Assembly (NCBI RefSeq): GCF_947623445.1
Contig: NC_135240.1
Coordinates: 5,208,001-5,272,000 of the forward strand
Reading direction: 5' to 3'
Origin: Clavelina lepadiformis
Lineage: Eukaryota; Chordata; Ascidiacea; Aplousobranchia; Clavelinidae
Length of the DNA: 64,000 nt
The notes under the pieces are model-generated. The model made no database searches. It saw only the letters and a list, made by a program, of their open reading frames with translations, and had not been told where the DNA came from. Below, one piece after another: positions 46,701 to 57,308 of this stretch. How positions within the stretch are numbered: the stretch's first letter is position 1; every line of letters begins with the position of its first letter. The translations under genes were made by a program, and so were the position numbers.

Positions 46701-49177
46701 CACTTTTTTTATAGAAATAAAGGCAAAAACCTTTGTTCCCGTCTTTGCATGATTTCGGGACATAGAGATAGCCCACGTCTTCCAAACCGCTGTAACTTGA
46801 TAGGAATCCACCTGATGAATCGGAGAATTCTTTCTGATCAAACTTCATCAACGTTCCTTCTGTGTTTGCTGGGTAACTCGGTTTCTGGAAAAGTAAATAC
46901 CGGATTGCCATTAGCGTTCTCTGTAAAACGTTGTTAATTAATTTACTCAAAACTTTTCTGAAATGAAAATCAAGTTCATATGGAAATATATCAGATAAAT
47001 TCGACTAAAAAGAATGGTGTAAAAATCTTTTTGTTTGTTTTTGAAAAGATAAATGAAATAATTCGTAACAAAAAATGTGGTTTAGGTGACATGACATGGC
47101 ATTATTTGCGTGGAAAAATCTCAGTTTAATTTGGATTAATATGCGTAATTTTATATTTTGATTAATGTTAAGTAATTTTGCAGCTTCAAATTATTAAATT
47201 TTAAATATTGCTTTTCTGTAACTATTCTACTGTTTATTTGTTATTACTTTATGCCAAAGATGTTAGTGCATTTAAGAAGATATAAACGCAAGACCAGCGT
47301 GCATAAAGCTGAATCTAGAATTGCGTACGTGAAAAATAGCCCTCTCAGAACGTGGAGTAAAATGCCTGTGAGGTTCACTTACACTAAGTTCATTTTAAGT
47401 TGTCCTAGGCTTCTGTTTTCTATACAACATAAAAAGATCTCAAAGCAGATAAAGAATGCTTTTTAGCAATCATGACAATGTCCCCTTATTATACCATTCT
47501 CCCTAATTAGAGCAAGTACATCATGTAGCCTATATATATGGTTGATGCAAACCTGCAAATTTCCGTGAATGTGATTCAGAGCTTCGTAAGCGCCATCGAA
47601 ATCACATTTGTTGATGTAGTGCTGTTGCGGATTTTGTCTCGAACAGGTTCCTCCGTAGTACACGGTAGGCTGAAAAAGTGCCCAGCTAAATCATCGTTGT
47701 TTGCTTTAAAATTCTAGGCCTATTTAATACCTCATCCGGTATTGCTTAATCTAATTGTGATGTAGGATTATGAACGAAAAAGTACTAAGACTTACGAAAC
47801 CATGTTCTGCGTTGGTGGAAAATTCGGTTTTGATGTTGTTCGCGTTGACGTATTTGCTGTAATAATCTTCTGCTGCGGTCATCACACCTACATTTGTTAC
47901 GTCATAAAGTAAGAATAGTGTCAAACAATATCGGAATAATTAACTAGCAAAACAAGCTGTATTTGTTCCCACGGTCTTGCAATAAATAGCCTACCTAGAC
48001 CTAAACAAACACAGAATACTAAATTTACTGTTATCAAACTTTGTATCAAAATATTTATCCCAGCCTTAATTCTGCGCGACTAAAATCCAGCGATGGTTTC
48101 TTACCGTTTGACTCAAGTATTCAATCTTTATTTTCGAGCGTTTTGTGGTTTTCCAATAAAGACATTTCTTATTTCTGTTTTTATGAGTTTGCTCAAACCG
48201 AGTAGGCTACTGCTTACCAATAGGATAAAGGCAAGCGTCTGTTGCAAAACGCAGACCAAGGGCATCGCAGATTGACAGCAATAATATAGCCAGCAGGCTT
48301 CTAAGCATATAGCCTAAGATTTTTTCAGCAGTAGTTCAAGCTTTTGTAGCTGCGGCCAAGTTTGAATGCAACGGTACCGACGTATTCAAACATTTTTTAA
48401 TTGAAACTGAAAACCACACCACTGATTTACTCATTGCAGTTGCGCTTATAACTACGGCTACTCACCCGGCTTCACCGTAGTGTCGCTTTTGCCGCTGAAT
48501 AAGTAAACGCGGTCATTTTGCAAGTTTTCCAGCGGGTCGATCTTCCCGCTTGAGGCCGCACTCTCAGTCTGCTGGAACAAGGTGTTGACGTTGATCTGGT
48601 TTGGGCTGGCCATGCATGCGCCGGTTGCTGTGAAAAGCTGACCTTTGGCGCACCAATATGGCCCTATGGCATTACAACATGGTCAGCTATCAAGAACGGT
48701 ACTGTTTATAATTTTTCACTTACTAGAAAATTAAAACCAACAAACTGTAAGTAACAGGAACAGTTCAATATTAAATCGTTTCGTTAATCGCAGTAGAATT
48801 TGCTCACCCCCAGCAAACACTCCAGCTCCTATGAAGAGATCAGAGAAGGCGACGTGCATCTGGACCGCCATGAATCCTCCTGCAGACAAACCACTGACCG
48901 AGACGGAAGATTTATCAATCAAGAGATTTGATGGAAGTTCATCTGCATAATATTTATTCAATTTCAAAAAATAGGATATGTAGAAAAATCACAAATTTTC
49001 CTAAAACTTAGTAAAGTAATTTCAAGAACAATCTCACCGTTGGTACCAAGTCGTCAATCTACTCTAGCTATCTATATGCGTCAATTCAAAATAACTCCAC
49101 AACACACCTGTAGTAAATTGACCAGATGCCAACGCGAACGACAGTACGATGACGTTGATGCAATGCACTAAATGCAT
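43776..49177 (-). CDS. Secreted protein with two tandem polyhydroxybutyrate-depolymerase-like domains
   Basis: The family hydrolyses polyhydroxyalkanoate esters outside the cell; the animal substrate is unknown. Seventeen exons: 49108-49177, 48808-48942, 48466-48663, 47796-47887, 47553-47669, 46731-46884, 46400-46571, 46298-46323, 45955-46107, 45710-45859, 45362-45559, 45043-45134, 44730-44846, 44413-44566, 44047-44218, 43927-43952 and 43776-43843, 697 residues. A signal peptide (INVIVLSFALASG) leads. Both halves use the permuted type-2 order: GLSAGG serine (43, 397), SGxxD aspartate (129, 483), then oxyanion HGCxQS. Domain 1 keeps His163 (AEHGF); domain 2 has Asn517 (AQNGF). A Pro/Thr/Ser linker joins them. 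Exon sizes 198, 92, 117, 154, 172 and 26 repeat exactly in both halves. Confidence 0.88.
45560..45709 (-). other. 150-bp stop-free in-frame intron in depolymerase domain 2 (exitron candidate)
   Basis: It starts GTACGA and ends ACTACAG, and it lies at exactly the place and phase of the intron after VFAGG in domain 1 (48664-48807). It has 50 codons with no stop in the gene's frame, so the exons on either side look like one long open frame. Retention would insert 50 residues next to the catalytic-serine loop. Confidence 0.7.
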
Positions 49178-51078
49178 AATTCTTATTTTAACTTTTAAAC
49201 CCTTAAAACAAAATTACTTTTAAAATAAATTCAAAGGGAAGGTTTTGCTGCAGCTCTTCTTGTTAAAGAATTCTATCCTTTACGTTCCCTTTATCCTTCA
49301 GCGAATGAGAACTTGGGTTGCTTTTACAAAGATATACGCTATGTATGCACCTTGTGGTTAGTCGTGAGAAAATGAACATTTGCGAGGTGAGTTAAATAAG
49401 AAAGTAACTTCTGGGCAATCGCTTCGTTATTCTTACTATCCTTTCCATGTCATTTTCTCCTGTAAACTATTTACTTTAAAAAGGAAATTTTCCAAAATTG
49501 AAGACCTTTGTAGGCCTATTCAAATTGCTTCAAGTTGGACGGATCTGTTATTTGAACGTAATTTCAAAACCTTGATTTCAAATGAATCAAAAACAGACAT
49601 TGTTTCAATTGAAAAAATGACATCATGAAAACGATGTTGCATTTTAATTGAAATAATAAAATATCATAAATTTGATCCAAATAGCCTGATCGTTGTGGGA
49701 ACATGTTTTAATATTAGATGTTATGCCAATTATGACGTATTAATGGTCAATATGACAAAACAATAGATATATGTCCAGCAAATGAGAACCTACATTAGCG
49801 ACATTTCATTTGTAATTAATGCGTTTTAACAAATTTTCAACCATGTTTTTATTTATTCCGATTGATTTAACCGATTCAAAACCGATTATCGCCATTAGCG
49901 TCGTGTGTTAAAATTTTTGATGCGTATATGATACGATCACGAACCATTATTTTGCCTTTTTTCCTCCAATTAACATTTACACTTTATGAAAAAAACAAAA
50001 ATACCGTCGTTCCGAAAATGGCTTTTTGCAAGTAATCAAGTAACTTTCAATTCGTTAATTTGTTTGTCATTGATTAGGTCAGTAAACAAAAAATGTTGAA
50101 TTTATCGATTAATTGCAACGATTTATAGTTGTGATAAATTGAACAACAACACTTCATACGACGTTAATTTATCGATGGAATTTTAAAGTACATCCAGCAA
50201 GGACCCTAAGGTCTGGATTTTATTCTACATTCTAACAGAACGCCCGATTATTGAGAGACAAATCGTGCGAAAATGTCTTGATCCCGTCCAATAGTGATCA
50301 ATAGCACACAACAACAGATTAACAACAATGTCATCATTACGTAACAATGATGTAACAATGAATTTCCCGCGGTTGACAACAAGTGCAGATAAAAGCGCTC
50401 AAACAGAGGAGATATATTAGGTTAAAAGTTGCCGCTTTACCTTTCCGCTTATGACCAAAAATCTCGCATTTCCAGACATGGAGTCTCTGCTTCGTTTTCC
50501 GTTACCGGCTTGAACGGGTACGCCGCTGTTCCTGTTCCGCCCTTGCGGGAATTAGAGTTCGCTTTTCCCACGGATCTCGCTTCGATTTCGCCTTTCCTAA
50601 ACCTCTTTAATCGCGGCGATAACGCCTGAATTAGTTAAGAGGATTTTCTTTGCCATTGATCCGCGATCAGGGCTCATTTATTGCGATGTTTAGATGGCAA
50701 TTATGCAGCTCGTTATGGGCTTTTTTTGGAAAAATGAAAATAAAAGTAAGAACCACCAACCGGAGATGACTGCTTGGACTGGAATAGAAGCGGCGTTTTC
50801 TTGATATAGAGATATGCAATATCAGGTAGTTAAGGCTTAAGTTTATTTTACTTGTCAGCTTTCAGCATATGCGACCACAACAGTATTAATGAAAATATGC
50901 ATCGCAACCCGTAGTTTTCGTAACAACTATCAGGCATACCTTTTACTGTCAGGTCATTTGAAACTGCAGCGACTGCATAGCAATTCTTGAGTAGAAAAAG
51001 TGTTCAAATTTATACCAAGAAATTTTCTATTTTTAATTTAGCAAATAACAGTGTGTTACTTTTTTTAGTAAAACAAAG

Positions 51079-51199
51079 ACAGGATATAGTTTGGCACTCT
51101 GAAGGTTAACTTAATATTTTTCTACACGAGCTTTGGCAAACATAAGCTTGCTTCTTCAGGTGTACTGCGAAATGGCTAGAGTGCCAAACTATATCCTGT
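51079..51199. repeat. Foldback element copy A with 22-bp inverted ends
   Basis: The unit begins at 51079 with acaggatatagtttggcact and ends at 51178-51199 with the exact complement of its first 22 bases. The inside matches copy B (51313-51416) in the same orientation. It contains a hairpin-forming stretch around gcaaacataagcttgc. Confidence 0.8.
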
Positions 51200-51218
51200 A
51201 TTTTATTTTAATATTTAG

Positions 51219-51294
51219 TTAACACGATTCAGATCACATCAACAACACATCAACTATTTTATTTTAATGTGATCTGAAACCGTGTTTACCAAAT
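51219..51294. repeat. Inverted repeat between foldback copies
   Basis: Arms acacgattcagatcacat and atgtgatctgaaaccgtgt pair with one or two mismatches around a 30-base AT-rich loop with ttattttaat. Together with copies A and B it makes a compound foldback structure. Confidence 0.6.
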
Positions 51295-51312
51295 TTTAAA
51301 GTAAAATAAAAG

Positions 51313-51416
51313 ACAGGATATAGTTTGGCACTCTAAAGGTTAACTTTATATTTTTCGACACGAGCTTTCGCAAGCATAAGCTTGCTTCTTCAGGTGTACT
51401 GCGAAATGTAGAGTAC
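51313..51416. repeat. Foldback element copy B (right end missing)
   Basis: It repeats copy A from acaggatatagtttggcact to ctgcgaaatg, then diverges without the right inverted end. Read on the minus strand it holds CTGAAGA, a 6-bp stem of GCAAGC and GCTTGC around TTAT, then GAAA. Confidence 0.75.
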
Positions 51417-51530
51417 AGTTCACCTAAAGAAGCAACTACTTTATTTTAGTATGAATTAGTATGAGCAGTGTTAGAAAATGTTGTTTCGACAAATACAACG
51501 TCGGCCTTAAAACCTTTGTCAAATAAAACC

Positions 51531-52648
51531 ATGCCAAGACGAATTAATTCTTTTTCTATTGAATCTTTGATGAAACCGAACACCCTTTCCGATGCTCAAA
51601 TATTACGTCATCATTGCGATAATGACGAACATTCTACGTCATCAAACGATCCAAACTCACAGGTAAGATAAATAAACTTAAAGACTTGTTTGTCGATTTT
51701 TATTGCAAAAGATTTTTTGAGCTGCCGTGTGACTGTACCTCATCTTTTCAGAGCTTGACGACGGAGGAAGACAAAGAAATTAAAGATGATGAGTCGAGAG
51801 ACGATCCAAACTCACGTGATAAGGAGAAAACAACCAAGCCCATCCTATCTGGTGAAGACTTAAGATGTTCTTATAACGATCACGCAACTGTAAAGCCGGG
51901 ACTTAACGGAGCTAGCGTGGATGCAAGAATCTCGGAATCACTTCCTTTATCACGCGGACGCTTCCAACCTGAAACCACCGACCCCATCAGTGAAGCTACA
52001 AACGTCATTCCAGGGAAATCCCCATCAACAATGGCCGCCCTGTCCGCGTTCGCTTATAATTTGCCGCTTATTCAGAGAGCGAGTCAGGTTGCTACGTCAT
52101 CAAACTCATTTCGATTTGGTAATGACGTCAGCGAACCCATGTTTCTGCGTTCATTCTACCAGAACTCCATGGCTGGACAGAGCTATTCGGACTTCACTGA
52201 CTCAAATTCACAACCAGGTGGGCCGCCGGCCAGTTATGACCTGACCTCGCTAAGGAGACTTTATCCTGCACAGGTTGCTGGTGGCCAACCCTCGCATTTG
52301 TCTAAACAGAAATCACAAATTTCTTCTAATCCGCTGCTCAATGGAGACGTTGCCGTCAGAAGTAACTGTGACGAAGTAAGCCGGAAGAATGCGCGGGAAG
52401 AAAATGTTGAAAACGGCGATAGAAAGAGAGTTCGAACTGCGTTCACCGGACATCAACTGGTTGAACTTGAACGTGAGTTTATCGCCGACATGTACCTCAC
52501 TCGTTTGAGGCGGATCCGCATCGCTCACGTCCTGAACTTATCAGAGAAACAAGTCAAAATCTGGTTCCAAAACCGCAGAGTGAAGAAAAAGAAATGCCGT
52601 AAACCGCAAGGTGGCAGCAGCGATGCTCAAGACAGACATGATGATTAG
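51531..52648 (+). CDS. Gsx: Gsx (Gsh/ind) ParaHox homeobox transcription factor, complete
   Basis: Gsx proteins are nuclear homeodomain factors that pattern the neural tube and sensory vesicle. Two exons (51531-51662 and 51752-52648) give 342 residues. The homeodomain near residues 268-327 reads [20 protein letters not shown], then [20 protein letters not shown] and [15 protein letters not shown]. Gsx has [20 protein letters not shown] there, and no other class fits as well. The start at 51531 is chosen because it gives [14 protein letters not shown], the short N-terminal motif of the family (MPRSFLVDSLVL). An in-frame ATG at 51468 would add 21 residues. Between motif and homeodomain the protein is Ser/Asn/Asp-rich and unconserved. 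AATAAA at 52771 ends it. Confidence 0.93.
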
Positions 52649-53672
52649 TATCTAGTATCTGCATTAGACAACTTCACGTAAAATGCCTTAAAATCTTATA
52701 TAGAGACATATTTTGTAAAATGCATTGTGTGAAAATTTGTAAATTTTGCTTGTTCTGTCGCCGAAATTCAAATAAAAATGATTTCATGAGTTTTAATGCA
52801 TCGTTTCATTGCCGAGCTATTTATTACAACAAAGCAATTGGTCAATCTTAATTAAGTTCGTTATTCTTCATCATCTACAAATGATCCCATGATTTTGATT
52901 CATTATCTGCGGCAGCAAGGACATTTAGGTTACGTGCATGACCTTAAATAACACACGGAAATATCATTACGTCATGTCTGGAATTGCACGCTTGCTGCCG
53001 ATAGGAAGGAACAAATCACGTGACTCTTCCCACCCCCTTGACTGTACATAATGTATACAGAGATATTGATACGCGCGAGTGAGTCTTGTTTGTTTTAATC
53101 AAAAGACATCAGTTATTTTTAGCGATTATGAACAAACAGCACATGTAACACTGTCATTGTCATTGCACATTTATCACAGTTAGAAGGTCATGTTCCCAAA
53201 ACTTGACCTAACGACACGTCACAAAATCGCACTTACAGAAACCAGTCCTGATAGTGAGAAAGAGTTCATGATGTGGAATATACTGTAGATTCGTTGTCCT
53301 TAAGATAAACTTTTCAACGAGGTTCCCATTAACACGGCGCGGTTGAAGGAAACCGCAATACTTCATTAATTATTATCTTGTCTTTCATAGTTGTTATTTG
53401 GCGATTACGTCACTGTTTTGTATGCATTATTTTCACAACGGTCAGACTTCATTAACAAACATTTCGCACAAGGTTTTCAGGTAAACAACAACAACACCAA
53501 ACTTATTTACCGACGTTTTTTTGAACATTGCATAGCGGTGTGACTTTCACTGTAATCTTGCTCGTTTTTGAAGGAATTTCTCTAACACGAACGCCTAGTT
53601 TTATGAAGTATACAAAAGGCTGCTGGGCTATGGGGTAACTTTAACAATAAAACAGACATTTGTCTTAAAACT
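52649..53672. other. Tail-to-tail gap between Gsx and SLC7A4
   Basis: It holds the Gsx 3' UTR with AATAAA at 52771 and then about 900 bases of AT-rich DNA with no recognised feature. The 3' UTR of SLC7A4 lies at its right end. Confidence 0.55.
52771..52776 (+). terminator. Polyadenylation signal of Gsx
   Basis: AATAAA lies 123 bases after the Gsx stop codon, the first such signal downstream. Confidence 0.6.
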
Positions 53673-56600
53673 CTATTTTTCTTCATTTTCTTCTTTGCTT
53701 TTCTTTCCCGCTTTGCTGTGGGAGTATCCGTACGAGAAGTAAATTACAAGTCCTGGAAAAAAAATGAAATTTAGTTTCATGAATTATTGAAGAAATGTCC
53801 ATTACTGTAGTTATCATGGTTCTTTAAATATAAACACTAAATGACGTCAAAACATTCAACTATGCGTCAGATAGACTGCAAAGTGCTTTTGGGTGTGCTG
53901 TTATTATAGGCCACAGCACTGCCAGCAAAAACATACAACAGTTCTCATTTTTTTACATTTAACAACTTGTGGTTTAGACCAAATCAGTTTTTGTCCATTT
54001 AAAGCAGTTGCTGGAATGAATACGTTTAATTTCACCCAACTCACTCACTCACCGACCGCAATCCATATCCCGAGACGTATCCAGGTGAGGGCGCGGAGTT
54101 TTAACATGAGCGCGATGTTGATGACGATGCTAATGAAAGGGAGGAACGGGACCAGTGGTACCTGGGTTACAACAACAGTCGTTCTCATTTGAGCCTGGCA
54201 GGTTATTTTAAATAAGAAATTCATGACATTCATTCAATTAAGATAAATTCCAAACTTCAATAAACTGTAATGAATTTGAGTATAGACTCCAACCTCAAAT
54301 AAGGTTCGATGCGGATTCCTCTCGTCTTACCTGATATGTTTTGATAGAGTCATCTTGTATGAAGAGAGAGATGAAGCCAAGACACAAGAGACAGGTTACC
54401 ACCAGGATGACAAAAATTGTGATAAACCACCACTCGCTCACGTGAGCGATCCCGAAGAGTAGCATGATGGTCGCAGAAGTCGAGCACGAGACGGCGACCA
54501 TAAGACTGTAGAACGGCAGATCGCCAGGTTTGCTCGCTGCTGTCCATTGGACCAAGAAACCGAGCCGGGAGTAGAGAATGCTCTTCTTTATCGTCCCGTA
54601 CTCGCTCGGCAAAAGCGCGCGATTTTCCGCGGCGTCGTTACACCCCATTGTGTCGTATGATCTGTACTTCAACTCGCCGTCTTCCCGCGAATCGAGCTCC
54701 GTGGTGCGAAGAAGAGTTTCTTCATTTTGAGCTCCTTCGCGCTTTTTCTCCGCAGATTGCTTAACGATGTCTTTGAGTTCAGTGACCTCCATTTTTGGAG
54801 TATGACATTTGATGTCTTTGAGTTCAGTGACCTCCATTTCTTCACTGTCTTCCATGACGCAATTGTCAGAGCGATGATAACTGCAAGAAATGGAAGAAAC
54901 CAATCTGGTGACGTGGTCGCAAAGTGTATAAGCCTATACCATCCACACCGAGCAACCGAAAACTGCATTAACCGCTTAAAACGTCCACATAACACACTGC
55001 TAGTACAACATAGGCGGAAGCGAAGTCATGTAGGCTACCTTGATATTTTGTTGGGAGCGTATCTTAGTTTGATGACGCACGCTGCCACGAACGTGCAGGC
55101 CAGAAGTTGACCGACAGCAATAAACTCAACCAGGGTGGTCAGGCTGAAAATGACGGCCATCAAGGAACTGACTAAGGCGACAATGATTGTTGAAACGTAA
55201 GGAACCTGCAAAGTAAATGATGGAAAAATTGAGTTATGGAAACAGCTCAATCGCTTTCCGCCAAAAAAACTTTATCCACTATGAATGCAACTATAATTAA
55301 AAGCTTATAAATTAGCCTGTAGATTGGGAAAGCAACGCTTTGTCCGTCATGTTAAGCGTAAGTCTTAATTCTCGTTCCATCGTAAAATATAAAAATTTCA
55401 TGACCGTAAAGTAACAGATATCCCGGAAAGGGTTATACGTAACGTCTTAGATGTTACAGTTTTACATCTTTGACTCTGTTCTTAAAATGAATAATTGATC
55501 CAACTTGCCTGTGTCTTCGAATGAATGATCGTAAAAAAATTCCAAAGTAGACCGTCCCTTGCCATGGCGAGCAAATATCGCGGAATGACGAACATGATCG
55601 ACAGCAGGCATGTCACCATGGCCGCCATGGCTCCAATAGACACCACATACTTTGCCCAGATCCAGCCACGGGCCTCGTAAGCGCTCGGGTATGGCGTGGT
55701 TGGCGATATTTCATACCACGGGACTATCAAGGTCAAAGCGCCAGATGCACCGACAAATGAAATCACAACAACCGTGATTGCAATCAGCAAGGCAAGTGGG
55801 ATGTCCCTAACAACAGCGCATTCATTTACTCATCAAGGAATATGTTGGTTATGTCATTACATCTGCAGATTGGTCGTTGCGCAATAGAACGGATGTGAAG
55901 TGGCTTACCGGCCGGCATTAATCGCTTCTTCCGTGGCGGAAGCGACCACCTCGTACCCGACGTAGGAATAAACTAAAATCGTGGCTCCGCTTATTGTTCC
56001 TGACCAACCATGCGGAAAAAATCCGCCTTTTACGTCTATCCAATTTGCATCCCATTTCGCGAGGTAGATTCCAGTTGCTGTGTATAGTCATACCGGAAAA
56101 TTATTCCTGTAGGCCTACTATGATTAAACTACAATGCTTTTGTAACAACTCACTAAGTGCATTGTTTTTATCATCGTTACGTCATAATAATGCCGTTTAC
56201 GCTACCTATTATGAAGATAATAATGACAACGTTGATGGTGGCGATGACGATGTTTACTTTGGATGAGAGTTTCACTCCCAACACGAGAATAAAGGCGAAG
56301 AAAAGGATAAAACCGGCAGCCAGGAAGTCTGGATAATTTGCCACGAATTTCCCATCCATGTGAAGGGTTTGATTCATGTAGTTGCTGATTGCGTCGCCCG
56401 CCAGCCCGTCCAAGTATCTGTTCAAATTGTAGTGTTTTGTGCTTGTACAATACTTAGAGTAGCGTATGACGTAATGAACGTGACGCACTTCTTATGCGGT
56501 AACAATGTATCAAAGAAAATACTGCTTTCTAACCCGCTACAAGTTTTTGCTATAGCTGCTACGTAGATGGTGTGTTCCAGGGCGACGTTCCAACCAATCA

Positions 56601-57308
56601 AAAATGCCCAGAACTCGCCGACGCTCAGGTAGGTGAACTGATAGGCCGAGCCAGCCACAGGTATTCTAGCGGCAAACTCTGAGTTTGTGACATCACACAT
56701 CAAGTTTATTTCAAACGTTTTCCAAACAGCTTATAGCAGGAGATATGTCAAATGCACAGTGCACAAAGTGCTTGCTGGTCATGAAGTATTAAAAATACCT
56801 GCATAGCAAATAGCAGACAAAACAGCAGCTACGGCGGCCAAAAGATAGGAAATGACGATGGATGGACCAGTTATATTCCTGGCCACCGTGCCTGCCAGTA
56901 CGTACAGGCCAGAACCTATCATGCCGCTGATGGCAAGAAAGGTCAGGTCGACCAACCCAAAACACCGCAAGAGATCTGAAAAGCAATGTAGATACGATGA
57001 ATATTTTATATTATGGCCTCTGTAGATTTTATCTGGTTGAGAGGCTTTTCATGGGGCAAAGACACGTTAGTGTGTAGTTTTAAGTAAATGTAATAGCTAA
57101 AAATTTACCGAAAATGAACAAACTTAGCCATAAGCTAAATCCGTTCAAAGAACTCTATTTTGTAAATAGCCCCTTAGTAAATTACTCTGATATCCTTGAT
57201 GTTCTAATTATCTAATACAATGAGCTCACCTTGCCTCTGCATGTCTTCAGAAATGCTCTTTTTACGGAGTAGATTGTTGAAAAATGTTGAAACCTTTTTT
57301 TTTGACAT
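53673..57308 (-). CDS. SLC7A4: SLC7A4-like cationic amino acid transporter family member, complete
   Basis: The CAT subfamily moves amino acids across the plasma membrane; SLC7A4 itself has no proven substrate. Ten exons: 57230-57308, 56799-56975, 56534-56678, 56206-56417, 55909-56077, 55509-55806, 55039-55205, 54331-54880, 54053-54194 and 53673-53752, giving 672 residues. Features specific to SLC7A4 include [49 protein letters not shown], and near the end [20 protein letters not shown] followed by TWIRLGIW and [10 protein letters not shown]. About 14 hydrophobic segments are seen. The loop in exon 8 carries an 11-residue duplication ([10 protein letters not shown] twice). The intron after exon 6 has a GC donor (CAG|GCAAGT). 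The C-terminus is short and lysine/glutamate-rich. Confidence 0.92.

Larger units (their letters stand above)
49178..51530. other. Intergenic region upstream of Gsx and of the depolymerase gene
   Basis: This gap lies between two divergent genes. It contains a GC-rich island (50420-50680) in otherwise AT-rich DNA, the near-palindrome cattacgtaacaatg around 50337, and the foldback repeats at 51.1-51.4 kb. No gene is supported; the 66-codon frame at 50429-50629 in the island has no known relatives. Confidence 0.5.

Noticed and set aside
50429-50629. 66-codon frame in the GC-rich island before Gsx
   Set aside because: No relatives recognised, and openness is expected from fewer AT-rich stop codons in GC-richer DNA.
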